Source: Solimonas marina (GTDB lineage Bacteria > Pseudomonadota > Gammaproteobacteria > Nevskiales > Nevskiaceae). From it: DNA of 64,000 nucleotides. Positions within the stretch are counted from its first letter, which is position 1. Every line of letters begins with the position of its first letter. Where the stretch lies: the NCBI RefSeq assembly GCF_012241385.1, contig NZ_JAAVXB010000003.1, forward strand, positions 248,001 through 312,000. Direction: 5' to 3'. Under the pieces are notes generated by a model. The model was not told the DNA's origin and did not search any database. It worked only from the letters and a program-made list of their open reading frames with translations. Below are positions 1 through 9,874 of this stretch, piece after piece. The translations under genes and the position numbers were made by a program.

Positions 1-866
1 GAGTGGCGTGCGCCGAGGATGCGGTGCGCACGCACCGCCTCGGCCGGGTCGATGTGTTGGCCCTGCATGAACCAGCGCGGCGCGTAGGCGCCGATCGGCA
101 GGGCCGCCAGATCGATGGCGCCGACGCGCTGCGGAATCTCGGCGATGCCGTCCCACCAGCCGATGTCGCCGGCGAAGTAGACGCGGGTGTTGTCGGCGTG
201 AACGGTCCAGCCACACCACAGCGTGCGGTTGCGATCCCAGGGCGTGCGGGCGCTCCAGTGCTGGGCCGGCACGCAACGAATGTCGAGGCCGTGATGCGCA
301 GCGCCGTCCCACCAGTCATATTCGTCGACGTCGTCCGCGCCGAACGCTTTCAGCGTGGCGGCCAGGCCCAGCGGCGTGAAGAATTTCGTCGTATATCCGC
401 CGCGCTGGGCGCGCCGCACCAGCGCGCGTACGGTGCCGCGGTCCAGATGGTCGTAGTGACTGTGTGAGATCAGCACCACGTCGATCGGCGGCAGCGCATC
501 GACGGCGGCGGCGGCCGGCAACTTGCGCGCCGGCCCGGCAAACGACAGCGGCGACGCGCGTGCTCCCAGCACCGGGTCGGTCAGCACCCACAGGCCGCCG
601 ATGCGCAGCAGCAGGCAAGCGTGGCCGAGCCACCAGATTCGCGGTTGCGGATCGCGTTCGGCGATCGAGAAGTCGGCATCGACGCGCCATTCCGCGGTGA
701 ACGCCGGATAGCCCGCGGCCGGCGGCTTCGGTACGCCGGCGGCGCGACGCTCGCGGCGCCAGCGCCAGAAGTCGCCGCCGATCGGTCGCTCCGGTCCCGG
801 ATTGACGAAGCCGTGCGGTCGGTGATGCGACCGCGCCGGATCGTAGTACGGATTGCGATAGGCCAT
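1..866 (-). CDS. MBL-fold metallo-hydrolase, NAPE-PLD/UlaG-like (3' end cut by window)
   Basis: The visible 288 codons encode a metallo-beta-lactamase-fold hydrolase. The metal-binding signature HSHYDHLD lies near residues 131-138, preceded by a strand reading ILTDPVL-like (VLTDPVLGARASP), and followed by AGDIGWWDG, which supplies a further metal-ligand Asp. The N-terminus (MAYRNPYYDPARSHH) and the motif order match the family related to N-acyl-phosphatidylethanolamine phospholipase D and UlaG, whose bacterial members mostly have unknown substrates. The ATG is only 9 bp downstream of the pncB stop, so the two genes are probably cotranscribed. The C-terminus lies outside the window. The substrate cannot be told from sequence; the fold call is firm. 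Confidence 0.85.
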   Translation of the reverse strand, partial: MAYRNPYYDPARSHHRPHGFVNPGPERPIGGDFWRWRRERRAAGVPKPPAAGYPAFTAEWRVDADFSIAERDPQPRIWWLGHACLLLRIGGLWVLTDPVLGARASPLSFAGPARKLPAAAAVDALPPIDVVLISHSHYDHLDRGTVRALVRRAQRGGYTTKFFTPLGLAATLKAFGADDVDEYDWWDGAAHHGLDIRCVPAQHWSARTPWDRNRTLWCGWTVHADNTRVYFAGDIGWWDGIAEIPQRVGAIDLAALPIGAYAPRWFMQGQHIDPAEAVRAHRILGARH

Positions 867-875
867 GGCGATCGC

Positions 876-2060
876 CTAGGTGCGTTCGCTGGCCGGAACG
901 TCGAAGACCTGACGCAGGTAGGCCAGATACGACGGATCATCGGCCATCACCTTGCCCGGATCGTCGCTGAGCTTGATGACCGGCTGGCCGTTGCAGCGCA
1001 CCATCTTGATGACGATGTTGAGCGGCGTCGGGCCGGCATCGTTGGTCAGGTTGGTGCCGATGCCGAACGCCAGCCGCGTGCGGCCGCGGAAGCGCCGGTT
1101 CAGCTCCAGAATGCGCGGAATCGTCAGGCTGTCGCTGAACACCAGGCTCTTGCTGGTCGGGTCGACGCGCATCTGCTGGTAGTGCTCGAGCACGCGTTCG
1201 CCCCAGACGAAGGGATCGCCCGAGTCGTGGCGCGCACCGTCGAACAGCTTGCAGAAGTACAGGTCGAAATCACGCAGGAAGGCGTCGAGGCCGTAGGTAT
1301 CCGACAGCGCGATGCCAAGATCGCCGCGATATTCGTGTGCCCAGCGATCGAAGGCGAAGCTTTGTGCGTCGCGCAGCCGCGGACCGAGTGCCTGGCAGGC
1401 TTGCAGGTATTCATGTCCCATGCTGCCGAGCGGCGTCAGGCCGTGAATCATGGCGTGACGGACGTTGCTGGTGCCGGCCAGTCGCGGCCCCAGCGTGTCG
1501 GCCAGCATGACGATCAGCTCGTCGTGCCAGTCCGCCGAGTAGCGGCGCCGTGTGCCGTAGTCGGCGATGCGGCAGGCGTCGTCGCCGAACTGCTTGAGCA
1601 TCGCCATCTTGTCGCGCAGCCGTGCCCGCGCCGTCGACAGGTCCGGCTGTGGCTGCAGGTGGCGGAACCAGCACTCGCTGATGATCGCCAGCAGCGGAAT
1701 CTCGAACAGTATGGTGTGCAGCCACGGGCCGCGCACGATCAGTTCGATGCCGCCGTTCTGATCGGGGGCGGTGCCGAGCTGCACGTACTTGGCGTTGAGC
1801 CGGAACAGGCCGAGGAAGTCGACGAAATCCGGCTCCATGAAGCGCAGGCTACGCAGCCAGTCCAGCTCGGCTTCGCTGAAGCGCAGTTCGCACAGCGCAT
1901 CGATCTCGGCGCGGATCGCGTCCAGGCATGGCGCCAGATCGATGCCGGACGTGCGGCAGCGGAAGCGGTATTCGACTTCGGCCGCCGGGAACTGATGCAG
2001 GACCACCTGCATCATCGTGAACTTGTAGAGGTCGGTGTCGAGCAGAGAGCGGATGATCAT
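876..2060 (-). CDS. pncB: nicotinate phosphoribosyltransferase
   Basis: Encodes 394 residues. The enzyme converts nicotinate, PRPP and ATP to nicotinate mononucleotide in NAD salvage (Preiss-Handler pathway), in the cytosol. The N-terminus [14 protein letters not shown] is the family hallmark. The segment [20 protein letters not shown] is followed by HEY, the region of the phosphorylated His in PncB. The phosphate-binding part reads [13 protein letters not shown] chose the ATG giving [10 protein letters not shown]; a longer frame extends upstream but adds non-conserved residues. Length agrees with E. coli PncB (about 400). The MBL hydrolase gene follows after 9 bp. Confidence 0.95.
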   Translation of the reverse strand: MIIRSLLDTDLYKFTMMQVVLHQFPAAEVEYRFRCRTSGIDLAPCLDAIRAEIDALCELRFSEAELDWLRSLRFMEPDFVDFLGLFRLNAKYVQLGTAPDQNGGIELIVRGPWLHTILFEIPLLAIISECWFRHLQPQPDLSTARARLRDKMAMLKQFGDDACRIADYGTRRRYSADWHDELIVMLADTLGPRLAGTSNVRHAMIHGLTPLGSMGHEYLQACQALGPRLRDAQSFAFDRWAHEYRGDLGIALSDTYGLDAFLRDFDLYFCKLFDGARHDSGDPFVWGERVLEHYQQMRVDPTSKSLVFSDSLTIPRILELNRRFRGRTRLAFGIGTNLTNDAGPTPLNIVIKMVRCNGQPVIKLSDDPGKVMADDPSYLAYLRQVFDVPASERT

Positions 2061-2208
2061 GGTCGCGAAGATAACGGGCCGCCGAGATGGCCGCCATGGG
2101 CGCTGCGCTGTGAACTTATCCACAGTGCCTAGATCATAACCACCGCCGAGGGTATTTCACGTTGCGCCCGTGCCCATAATCGAATCGCACAGGCAGGGGT
2201 GGCGTGCG

Positions 2209-3516
2209 ATGAGCCTGTTTTCGGGGACGACCAATTTTCTTGCGCACGGCTATTGCCTGGCGTGGGATCCGGGGCTGGTGTTTGCCGACGTTGCGGCGAA
2301 CGCATTGATCGTGCTCGCCTACTACTCGATTCCCATCACCCTGATGGTCTTCATCCCGCGCAATCCCAGTCTGCATTTCAACTGGGTGTTCGCGATGTTC
2401 AGCCTGTTCATCTTCGCCTGCGGCACGGGCCATCTGCTCGACATCGTCAGCATCTGGATTCCGGTCTACCGCTTCGACGTCAGCGTGCGCATCGTCACCG
2501 CGGTGGCGTCGGTGGCCACGGCGTTGATGATCTGGCCGATCCTGCCCAAGGCGACCGCCGTGCTGCAGTTCAGCAGCGCCGCGCGCGATTCGCTACGCCG
2601 CATGAACGAGGAACTGCAGCGCAGTCACGACGAACTCGCGCGCAGTCACGAGCGCTTCATGCTGACCTTGAAAAACGCGCCGATCGGCTTTGCGATCGTC
2701 GACCTCGACGGCCGCTTCGAGAGCGTCAATCCGGCGCTGTACGAAATGCTCGGCTATACGGAAGCGGAACTGCTGACCAAGAATTTCCGTGATGTCACGC
2801 ACCCCGACGACCTGCCCGGCGCCGAGGCCAAGGCGTTGCAGCTGTCGCGCGGCGAGATCGATCGCTATCGCCTGCAGAAGCGCTACCTGCACGGCAGCGG
2901 CGACGTGGTGTTCGTGCAGCTCGACGTTTCGATGCTGCGCTTGCCGGACGGTCGTCCGCTGCACTTCATCGCGCAGGTGCAGGACATCGGTGGGCGGATC
3001 GAGCGCGAGCGTACCCTGCAGTGGCGCGCGACCACCGACGAGCTGACCGGGCTGTTGAACCGGCGTGCGTTCTTCGACGAGGCGGCGCGGGTGTTGTCGC
3101 GGGTGCAGCGCAGCGGTAGCCCGGCGGTATTGCTGATGATCGACGTCGATCGCTTCAAGGCGATCAACGATACACACGGCCACGCCGTTGGTGACCGGGT
3201 GCTGGCGGCCATGAAGCGCTTCATCGAGCCGCGGTTGCGCAGTGGCGATCTGCTGGCAAGGCTGGGTGGCGAGGAGTTCGGTGTGTTGCTGCCCGATGCC
3301 GACGTCGATGCCGCACAGGAGATTGCCGAGCGCGTGCGATGCGCCATTGCGGAGGCCGACTTCGAAACGGTGGTTGGCTGCGCCGTGAAACTGACCGCGT
3401 CGATCGGCCTGGCGCCGGTCGACGGGATGTCGACGATCCACCAAGCGGTGGATCGTGCCGATCAGGCGATGTATCGAGCCAAGCAACTCGGCCGCAATCG
3501 TCTGATCGCGGTTTGA
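2209..3516 (+). CDS. membrane diguanylate cyclase with ethylene-receptor-like sensor domain, PAS and GGDEF
   Basis: Encodes 435 residues. Residues about 20-120 form three hydrophobic helices that align with the copper/ethylene-binding domain of plant ETR1: LAYYSIP (36-42) matches LAYFSIP, and FACGTGH (69-75) matches VLCGATH, giving Cys71 and His75 at the positions of the copper ligands Cys65 and His69. The position of ETR1 Asp25 is Asn31 here. A short coiled segment (about 120-147) leads to a PAS domain (about 148-262) and a GGDEF domain. The active-site loop is GGEEF (353-357), with an intact RxxD inhibitory site RSGD (344-347) five residues upstream, so c-di-GMP synthesis with product inhibition is expected. 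Start chosen at 2209 because AGGGG lies 9 bp upstream; an in-frame GTG at 2170 lacks this. Ethylene or another small hydrophobic ligand is inference. Confidence 0.87.
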   Translation: MSLFSGTTNFLAHGYCLAWDPGLVFADVAANALIVLAYYSIPITLMVFIPRNPSLHFNWVFAMFSLFIFACGTGHLLDIVSIWIPVYRFDVSVRIVTAVASVATALMIWPILPKATAVLQFSSAARDSLRRMNEELQRSHDELARSHERFMLTLKNAPIGFAIVDLDGRFESVNPALYEMLGYTEAELLTKNFRDVTHPDDLPGAEAKALQLSRGEIDRYRLQKRYLHGSGDVVFVQLDVSMLRLPDGRPLHFIAQVQDIGGRIERERTLQWRATTDELTGLLNRRAFFDEAARVLSRVQRSGSPAVLLMIDVDRFKAINDTHGHAVGDRVLAAMKRFIEPRLRSGDLLARLGGEEFGVLLPDADVDAAQEIAERVRCAIAEADFETVVGCAVKLTASIGLAPVDGMSTIHQAVDRADQAMYRAKQLGRNRLIAV

Positions 3517-3536
3517 TCGGGCGCGCGTCGTCGGCG

Positions 3537-4145
3537 TCAGTCGGTGCCGCCGACGGCGCGGTCGCAGAAGTCGACGATGGCGCGCACCAAGGCCTGATCC
3601 GAGCGCCGTCCGCCGGCATGCTCGACCGGGCGCACCAGCGCCTCGGTGAACGCCCCGACGATGCACGCGGCCCCGACATCGACCGACTGCTTGGGGAACT
3701 CGCCACTGGCCATGCCCGCGCGCAGTACGCGCTTGAAGACGTCGCCGAAATCGCGGCGGCAGAGAATACGCGCGGCTTCAACGTCCGGGTCGGCCGGCTC
3801 GGCGATGAACGCGAAGGCCAGGTGCGGCCCCTTTAGCGCGCGCCGCGCAAATGACGCGACGGCCGCGCGCAAACGCTCGCGTGCGCTGCCATCGCCGTCG
3901 ACGATCGCGGTCAGGATTTCGCACTCATGGGCGACGGCCGAAGTCAGGACCTCGACGAACAACACCGACTTCGACGGAAAGTAGCGATAGATCGCGCCGG
4001 TCGACAGGCCGGAGACGCGCGCCACGGCGGTGATCGAGGCCGCGCGAAAGCCGCCTTCGGCGACCAGCTGGCGGGCCGCCGCCAGAATTCGCGCGCGGTT
4101 CTCGCTGAGCCGCTCCTGCATCAATGCCGAACGTTGATAAGCCAT
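3537..4145 (-). CDS. TetR-family repressor, probable regulator of the leucine-degradation operon
   Basis: Encodes 202 residues. An N-terminal helix-turn-helix of TetR type is clear: RILAAARQLVAEGGF, then ITAVARVSGLSTGAIYRYFPSK ending near residue 55. The C-terminal ligand-binding half is not diagnostic. The gene is divergent from the isovaleryl-CoA dehydrogenase gene, with 167 bp between start codons. A perfect inverted repeat GTGAA-N6-TTCAC overlaps the likely -35 of the catabolic promoter. Branched-chain degradation operons of proteobacteria are known to be controlled by LiuR (MerR family) or LiuQ (TetR family), so a LiuQ-like role is likely. The effector is not identifiable. The start is the first ATG before the conserved HTH; a much longer upstream frame runs into the promoter region and was rejected. 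Confidence 0.85.
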   Translation of the reverse strand: MAYQRSALMQERLSENRARILAAARQLVAEGGFRAASITAVARVSGLSTGAIYRYFPSKSVLFVEVLTSAVAHECEILTAIVDGDGSARERLRAAVASFARRALKGPHLAFAFIAEPADPDVEAARILCRRDFGDVFKRVLRAGMASGEFPKQSVDVGAACIVGAFTEALVRPVEHAGGRRSDQALVRAIVDFCDRAVGGTD

Positions 4146-4179
4146 CGTGGACAGATAATAGTGAACGAGCCTTAGTTTT

Positions 4180-4195
4180 GTGAACGCCGATTCAC
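4180..4195. promoter_or_regulatory. palindromic operator between tetR and liuA
   Basis: GTGAA-N6-TTCAC is a perfect inverted repeat in the divergent intergenic region. An extra half-site GTGAAC starts at 4161, 19 bp upstream. The right arm overlaps the predicted -35 of the operon, a position suited to repression by the adjacent TetR protein. Binding is inferred from position and symmetry only. Confidence 0.55.
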
Positions 4196-4219
4196 TTTTT
4201 GGCGGCGCGCGCATAGACT
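4191..4219 (+). promoter_or_regulatory. predicted sigma-70 promoter of the leucine-degradation operon
   Basis: TTCACT (4191-4196) and TAGACT (4214-4219) are separated by 17 bp, each matching the sigma-70 hexamers at 4 of 6 positions. The start codon follows 93 bp downstream, preceded by a strong GGAGG (4302-4306). Confidence 0.45.
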
Positions 4220-4312
4220 GCGCCGGCTGCCGCCGAAAATCCAGGCATAAACGGCGCGCGGCAGCCCCGTATGCATCACGAGCACGCCGAGCGTGTGATC
4301 TGGAGGATAGAG

Positions 4313-5479
4313 ATGAGCAGCCCGTCCCTGAACTTTGCGCTGGGCGAGGACGTCGACCAGCTGCGCGAGGCCGTGCAGGCGTTCGCGCGTCGCGAAGTCG
4401 CACCGCTTGCCGCGCAGGCCGACGCCGACAACGCCTTCCCCAACGCGTTGTGGCCGAAGTTCGGCGAACTCGGCGTGCTGGGCCTGACCGTCGAGGAGGA
4501 ATACGGCGGGACCAACCTCGGCTATCTGGCGCATGTGGTGGCTATGGAGGAAATCTCGCGCGCCTGCTCGGCGATCGGCCTGTCGTACGGCGCGCACTCC
4601 AATCTGTGCGTCAACCAGATCCGCAAGAACGGCACGGACGCGCAGAAGCGCCAGTACCTGCCGAAGCTGATCAGCGGCGAGCACATCGGCGCGCTGGCGA
4701 TGAGTGAACCGGGCGCCGGGTCGGACGTGGTCGGCATGAAGCTGCGCGCCGACAAGAAGGGCGACCGTTACGTACTCAACGGCAACAAGATGTGGATCAC
4801 CAACGGCCCGGATGCCGACACGCTGGTCGTCTACGCCAAGACCGACCCGAGCGCCGGCTCGCGCGGCATGACGGCGTTTCTGATCGAGAAGGGCTTCAAG
4901 GGCTTCTCCACGGCGCAGAAGCTCGACAAGCTCGGCATGCGCGGCTCGAACACCTGCGAGCTGGTGTTCGTCGATTGCGAGGTGCCGGCCGAGAACGTGC
5001 TCGGCGCCGAGGGGCGCGGCGTCAATGTGCTGATGTCGGGCCTCGACTACGAGCGCGTGGTCCTGTCGGGCGGTCCGCTCGGCATCATGGCCGCCTGCCT
5101 CGACGTGGTCGTGCCGTATGTGCACGAGCGCAAGCAGTTCGGCCAGAGTATCGGTGAGTTCCAGCTGATGCAGGCCAAGCTTGCCGACATGTACGTCGGC
5201 CTCAACGCCTGCCGCGCCTACGTCTATGCGGTGGCCAGGGCCTGCGACCGTGGCGAGACCACGCGCAAGGATGCCGCCGGTGCAATTCTGTATGCGGCAG
5301 AGAAGGCGACGTGGATGGCCGGGCAGGCGATCCAGGCGCTGGGCGGCAACGGCTACATCAACGAGTTTTCGACCGGCCGCTTGTGGCGCGACGCCAAGCT
5401 CTACGAAATCGGCGCGGGCACCTCGGAGATTCGCCGCATGCTGATCGGCCGCGAGCTGTTCTCGGAGACCCGCGCATGA
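4313..5479 (+). CDS. liuA: isovaleryl-CoA dehydrogenase
   Basis: Encodes 388 residues of an acyl-CoA dehydrogenase that oxidises isovaleryl-CoA to 3-methylcrotonyl-CoA in leucine breakdown, passing electrons to ETF. Family landmarks include [23 protein letters not shown], and [16 protein letters not shown]. The Glu in DYER is at the site of the catalytic base unique to isovaleryl-CoA dehydrogenases (Glu254 of the human enzyme), which separates it from other acyl-CoA dehydrogenases. The C-terminal [10 protein letters not shown] and [16 protein letters not shown] are canonical. Start set by GGAGG 6 bp upstream. It is the first gene of a five-gene operon and its stop overlaps the next start by 4 bp (ATGA). 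Confidence 0.95.
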   Translation: MSSPSLNFALGEDVDQLREAVQAFARREVAPLAAQADADNAFPNALWPKFGELGVLGLTVEEEYGGTNLGYLAHVVAMEEISRACSAIGLSYGAHSNLCVNQIRKNGTDAQKRQYLPKLISGEHIGALAMSEPGAGSDVVGMKLRADKKGDRYVLNGNKMWITNGPDADTLVVYAKTDPSAGSRGMTAFLIEKGFKGFSTAQKLDKLGMRGSNTCELVFVDCEVPAENVLGAEGRGVNVLMSGLDYERVVLSGGPLGIMAACLDVVVPYVHERKQFGQSIGEFQLMQAKLADMYVGLNACRAYVYAVARACDRGETTRKDAAGAILYAAEKATWMAGQAIQALGGNGYINEFSTGRLWRDAKLYEIGAGTSEIRRMLIGRELFSETRA

Positions 5480-7083
5480 GCGTGATCGCGTCCAAGTTGC
5501 GCGCCGGCAGCGACGAATTCCGCGCCAATGCGGCGCGGACCCGCGAACTGGTCGAGACGCTGCGCGCAACCACCGCGCAGGCGGCATTGGGCGGCTCCGA
5601 GGCGGCGCGCGCCAAGCACGTCGGTCGCGGCAAGCTGCTGGTGCGCGAGCGCATCGACACTGTGCTCGATCCCGGCTCGCCGTTTCTCGAACTGTCGCCG
5701 CTGGCCGCGCATGGCATGTACGGCGGCGAGATCGCATCGGCCGGCGTTGTCGCCGGCATCGGCGCGATCAACGGCCGCGAATGCATGGTCGTCGCCAACG
5801 ACGCGACGGTGAAGGGCGGCACCTACTATCCGATCACGGTCAAGAAGCATCTGCGCGCGCAGGAAGTGGCGCGCGAGAACCGCCTGCCCTGCGTCTACCT
5901 CGTCGATTCCGGCGGCGCGTTCCTGCCGATGCAGGACGACGTGTTTCCGGACAAGGAGCACTTCGGCCGCATCTTCTTCAATCAGGCCAACCTGTCGGCG
6001 CTCGGCATTCCGCAGATCGCCTGCGTGATGGGTTCGTGCACGGCCGGCGGCGCCTACGTGCCGGCGATGAGCGACGAAACCGTCATCGTCAAGGAGCAGG
6101 GCACGATCTTCCTTGGTGGCCCGCCGCTGGTGAAGGCGGCGACCGGCGAGGTGGTCAGCGCCGAGGACCTCGGCGGCGCCGACGTGCACACGCGCATTTC
6201 CGGCGTTGCCGACCACTACGCCGAGAACGATCATCACGCGCTGGCGATGGTGCGCCGCATCGTCGGCAATCTGAATCTGCGCAAGCAGCCGGGCGTCGAC
6301 CTGCGCGCGCCGGAAGCGCCGCGCTACGACCCCGACGAGCTCTATGGCGTGATCCCGGCCGACACGCGCAAGCCTTACGACGTGCGCGAGGTGATCGCGC
6401 GCATCGTCGACGGCTCACGGCTCGATGAGTTCAAGTCGCGCTATGGCACGACCTTGGTGACGGGCTTCGCGCACGTGCACGGCTACCCGGTCGGCATCGT
6501 CGCCAACAACGGCATCCTGTTCTCGGAGTCCGCGCAGAAGGGTGCGCACTTCATCGAGCTGTGCGCGCAGCGCGGCATCCCGCTGGTCTTCCTGCAGAAC
6601 ATCTCCGGCTTCATGGTCGGCCGCAAGTACGAGAACGGCGGCATCGCCAAGGACGGCGCGAAGATGGTGACGGCGGTGGCGACCGCACAAGTGCCGAAGT
6701 TCACGTTCCTGATCGGCGGCTCGTTCGGCGCCGGCAACTATGGCATGTGCGGCCGCGCGTATTCGCCGCGCTTTTTGTGGAGCTGGCCGAACTCGCGGAT
6801 CTCGGTGATGGGTGGCGAGCAGGCTGCGAGCGTGTTGGCGACGGTGCGACGCGACGCGCTCGAAGCGCAGGGCAAGACCTGGAGCGCGACCGACGAGGAA
6901 GCGTTCAAGGCGCCGACCCGCGCGCAGTTCGATCTGCAGAGCGATCCGTATTACGCCACCGCGCGGCTCTGGGACGACGGCATCGTCGATCCCGCACAGA
7001 CCCGGCGCGTGCTCGGTCTGGCGCTGTCGGCGGCGCTCAACGCGCCGATTCCGCCGACGCGCTTCGGCGTGTTCCGGATGTGA
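5476..7083 (+). CDS. liuB: 3-methylcrotonyl-CoA carboxylase beta (carboxyltransferase) subunit
   Basis: Encodes 535 residues, the normal length for MccB. This subunit moves CO2 from biotin on the alpha subunit to 3-methylcrotonyl-CoA, giving 3-methylglutaconyl-CoA. Typical segments: [63 protein letters not shown], and [16 protein letters not shown] near residues 380-395. The start overlaps the liuA stop (ATGA), implying translational coupling; the next gene begins 2 bp after the stop. Its biotin-bearing partner is encoded two genes downstream. Confidence 0.96.
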   Translation: MSVIASKLRAGSDEFRANAARTRELVETLRATTAQAALGGSEAARAKHVGRGKLLVRERIDTVLDPGSPFLELSPLAAHGMYGGEIASAGVVAGIGAINGRECMVVANDATVKGGTYYPITVKKHLRAQEVARENRLPCVYLVDSGGAFLPMQDDVFPDKEHFGRIFFNQANLSALGIPQIACVMGSCTAGGAYVPAMSDETVIVKEQGTIFLGGPPLVKAATGEVVSAEDLGGADVHTRISGVADHYAENDHHALAMVRRIVGNLNLRKQPGVDLRAPEAPRYDPDELYGVIPADTRKPYDVREVIARIVDGSRLDEFKSRYGTTLVTGFAHVHGYPVGIVANNGILFSESAQKGAHFIELCAQRGIPLVFLQNISGFMVGRKYENGGIAKDGAKMVTAVATAQVPKFTFLIGGSFGAGNYGMCGRAYSPRFLWSWPNSRISVMGGEQAASVLATVRRDALEAQGKTWSATDEEAFKAPTRAQFDLQSDPYYATARLWDDGIVDPAQTRRVLGLALSAALNAPIPPTRFGVFRM

Positions 7084-7085
7084 CG

Positions 7086-7880
7086 ATGGCCAGCCTCGAA
7101 TCGACCGTCGAGATCGAACGCGCTGGCGGCGTCGCGCGGCTGTGGCTGAACCGCGCCGACGTGCACAACGCCTTCAACGAAACCCTGATCGCCGAACTGA
7201 CCGCCGCGCTGCAGGCGCTCGATGCGGACGCCGGCGTGCGCGTCGTCGTGCTCGGCGGCCGCGGCAAGAGCTTTTGCGCCGGCGCCGATCTCGCCTGGAT
7301 GCGGCGCATGGCGTCGTACCGCCATGACGAGAACCTTGCCGATGCCGAGCGTCTGGCGGCGCTGCTGCGCATGCTGCACGGCATGACCAAGCCGACCGTG
7401 GCGCGCGTGCAGGGCGCGGCGCTGGGCGGCGGCACCGGCCTAGTCGCGGCCTGCGACATCGTACTGGCGACGCCGCAGGCGAGCTTCGGTACCACCGAGG
7501 TTCGCCTCGGCCTGATTCCGGCGACGATCAGCCCGTACGTGCTGCAGGCGATCGGCGCGCGTGCCGCGCAACGCTACTTCCTCAGCGGCGAGCGTATCGA
7601 CGCCGCCGAGGCGCAGCGCATCGGCCTCGTGCACGAGGTCTGCGAGGCGGACGTGCTCGATGCGCGCCTCGATGCGATGCTGGCGGCGCTGCTGGCCGGC
7701 GCGCCACAGGCCCAGGCCGACGCCAAGCGACTGATCGCCGATGTCGCCGGCCGCCCGATCGACGAGGCGCTGATCGCCGACACCTCCCGCCGTATCGCAC
7801 AGACCCGTGCCGCCGCCGAAGCGCGCGACGGCATCGCCGCGTTCTTCGACAAGCGCCGGCCGTCCTGGAGTGCCCGCTGA
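7086..7880 (+). CDS. liuC: methylglutaconyl-CoA hydratase (enoyl-CoA hydratase family)
   Basis: Encodes 264 residues of the crotonase superfamily. By operon position it hydrates 3-methylglutaconyl-CoA to HMG-CoA. The oxyanion-hole segments GKSFCAGADLAWMRRMA and ALGGGTGLVAACDIVLA are typical, as is GTTEVRLGLIPATISPYV. Crotonase paralogues are hard to separate by sequence alone, so the substrate rests on its place between the two MCC subunit genes. It starts 2 bp after liuB and its TGA shares one base with the ATG of liuD (TGATG). Confidence 0.92.
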   Translation: MASLESTVEIERAGGVARLWLNRADVHNAFNETLIAELTAALQALDADAGVRVVVLGGRGKSFCAGADLAWMRRMASYRHDENLADAERLAALLRMLHGMTKPTVARVQGAALGGGTGLVAACDIVLATPQASFGTTEVRLGLIPATISPYVLQAIGARAAQRYFLSGERIDAAEAQRIGLVHEVCEADVLDARLDAMLAALLAGAPQAQADAKRLIADVAGRPIDEALIADTSRRIAQTRAAAEARDGIAAFFDKRRPSWSAR

Positions 7881-9874
7881 TGTTCACCAAGATCCTGATC
7901 GCCAATCGCGGCGAAATCGCCTGTCGCATCATCGCCACCTGCCGCCGCCTCGGCATTGCCACCGTCGCCGTCTATTCCGAGGCCGACGCCGCTGCCCGCC
8001 ACGTGCGGCTTGCCGATGAGGCCTATGAGGTCGGCCCGGCGGCGGCGCGCGACAGCTATCTGCGCGCCGAACGCATCATCGACGTCGCCACGCGCAGCGG
8101 CGCGCAGGCCGTTCATCCCGGCTACGGCTTTTTGTCCGAGAACGAGGCGTTTGCGCAGGCCTGCGCCGATGCCGGCCTGGTGTTCATCGGCCCACCGGTC
8201 GGCGCGATCCGCGCGATGGGTTCGAAGTCGGCGGCCAAGGCGCTGATGAAGCAGGCCGGCGTGCCGCTGGTGCCCGGCTACCACGGCGACGAGCAGGCGC
8301 CGGCGTTCCTGCGCGAACAGGCCGACCGCATCGGCTATCCGGTGCTGATCAAGGCGTCGGCCGGCGGCGGCGGCAAGGGCATGCGCGTCGTCGAGCGCGG
8401 CGACGATTTCGCGGCGGCGTTGGCGTCGTGCCAGCGCGAAGCCAGCGCCAGCTTCGGCGATGCGCACATGTTGATCGAGAAATATCTGCAGCAGCCGCAA
8501 CACATCGAGATCCAGGTGTTTGGCGATACGCACGGCAATATCGTCAGCCTGCATGAGCGTGACTGCTCGGCGCAGCGCCGGCATCAGAAGGTGATCGAGG
8601 AAGCGCCGGCGCCGGGCATGAGTGCGCAGCAGCGCGCGGCGATGGGGCAGGCCGCACGCGATGCCGCGCAGGCGGTGGCCTATGTCGGCGCCGGTACGGT
8701 CGAGTTCATCGCCGACGCGCAGGGCCATTTTTACTTCATGGAAATGAACACGCGGCTGCAGGTCGAGCATCCGGTGACGGAGATGATCACCGGTCTCGAT
8801 CTCGTCGAGTGGCAGCTACGCATCGCCTCGGGCGAACCGCTGCCGCTGCGCGAAGGCCAGGTGCCGCTGCGCGGTCACTCGATCGAGGTCCGCGTCTACG
8901 CCGAGGAGCCGGCCAAGGGCTTCCTGCCGGCTATCGGCACGCTGCTGCATTACGCGCCGCCGTCGGTTTCGGCGCACGTGCGTCTCGACAGCGGCGTCGA
9001 AGGCGGCGACGCGATCTCGCCGCACTACGATCCGATGATCGCCAAGCTGATCGTCTGGGACGAAACGCGCGAGCGCGCCATCGAGCGCATGCTCGGCGCC
9101 CTGGCGGCGTTTCGCATCGTCGGCGTCGGCAACAACATCGAGTTCCTGTCGCGGCTGATCGACCATGCTTCGTTCCGTGCCGGGCAGGTCGACACCGGTT
9201 TGATCGAACGCGAACGCGACATCCTGCTCGCCGTCGACGACGATGTGCCGCGCGCCGCGCTCGACGCCGCGACGCTGTGGACGTTGCGAGCACAGCGCCA
9301 GCGTGCCGCCGGGCTGGTGCCGGCCACCGATGCGCAATCGCCGTGGGCGAGCGGCGACGGCTGGCGTCTCAACGGCACCCACCAGCAGACCCTGGGCTTT
9401 CGTTGCGGTGAGCGCGAGTTCGCTGTCGTTGTCGGTGCGCAAGGTCGTGCCTGCATCGTCGACGGTCAGGCGATCGACTGGCAGGCCGACGGCGACGCCT
9501 TCGAGGTCACCCGCGCCGGTCGTCGCGCGCAGGTGCATGTCGTCGCCGACGGCGACCGCCTGCATGTGTTCGACGGCCACGGTCATCGTGTGCTCGAACG
9601 CGACGATCCGCTGGCCCACGCCGGCGAGGACGAAGCGGCCGACGGCGGTCTCGTCGCGCCGATGCCCGGCAAGATCATCGGCCTGTTGGTCGAGGCCGGC
9701 GCGGTGGTCGACAAGGGCGCGCCGCTGTTGGTGATGGAGGCGATGAAGATGGAACACACGCTCTGTGCGCCGGCCGCTGGCACGGTCAGCGCGTTTCTCT
9801 GCGCGGTTGGCGATCAGGTCGCCGACGGTGCCGAGCTGATCGACTTCGCGCCAGCCGCGCAGGCTGCCGCGTGA
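7880..9874 (+). CDS. liuD: 3-methylcrotonyl-CoA carboxylase alpha (biotin-containing) subunit
   Basis: Encodes 664 residues. Domains in order: biotin carboxylase N-domain ([14 protein letters not shown]), ATP-grasp ([14 protein letters not shown] near residue 155), biotin carboxylase C-domain (EVRVYAEEP), and a C-terminal biotinyl domain. The biotin attachment motif is EAMKMEH with the target lysine at residue 623. Upstream of it, [15 protein letters not shown] is the usual lead-in. Together with LiuB it forms the MCC holoenzyme. The start overlaps the liuC stop and the stop overlaps the GTG of liuE. Confidence 0.96.
   Translation: MFTKILIANRGEIACRIIATCRRLGIATVAVYSEADAAARHVRLADEAYEVGPAAARDSYLRAERIIDVATRSGAQAVHPGYGFLSENEAFAQACADAGLVFIGPPVGAIRAMGSKSAAKALMKQAGVPLVPGYHGDEQAPAFLREQADRIGYPVLIKASAGGGGKGMRVVERGDDFAAALASCQREASASFGDAHMLIEKYLQQPQHIEIQVFGDTHGNIVSLHERDCSAQRRHQKVIEEAPAPGMSAQQRAAMGQAARDAAQAVAYVGAGTVEFIADAQGHFYFMEMNTRLQVEHPVTEMITGLDLVEWQLRIASGEPLPLREGQVPLRGHSIEVRVYAEEPAKGFLPAIGTLLHYAPPSVSAHVRLDSGVEGGDAISPHYDPMIAKLIVWDETRERAIERMLGALAAFRIVGVGNNIEFLSRLIDHASFRAGQVDTGLIERERDILLAVDDDVPRAALDAATLWTLRAQRQRAAGLVPATDAQSPWASGDGWRLNGTHQQTLGFRCGEREFAVVVGAQGRACIVDGQAIDWQADGDAFEVTRAGRRAQVHVVADGDRLHVFDGHGHRVLERDDPLAHAGEDEAADGGLVAPMPGKIIGLLVEAGAVVDKGAPLLVMEAMKMEHTLCAPAAGTVSAFLCAVGDQVADGAELIDFAPAAQAAA

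Noticed and set aside
2116-2124. Perfect DnaA box TTATCCACA near the pncB start
   Set aside because: A single 9-mer of this degeneracy is expected about twice by chance in 64 kb; no companion boxes or AT-rich region are nearby.
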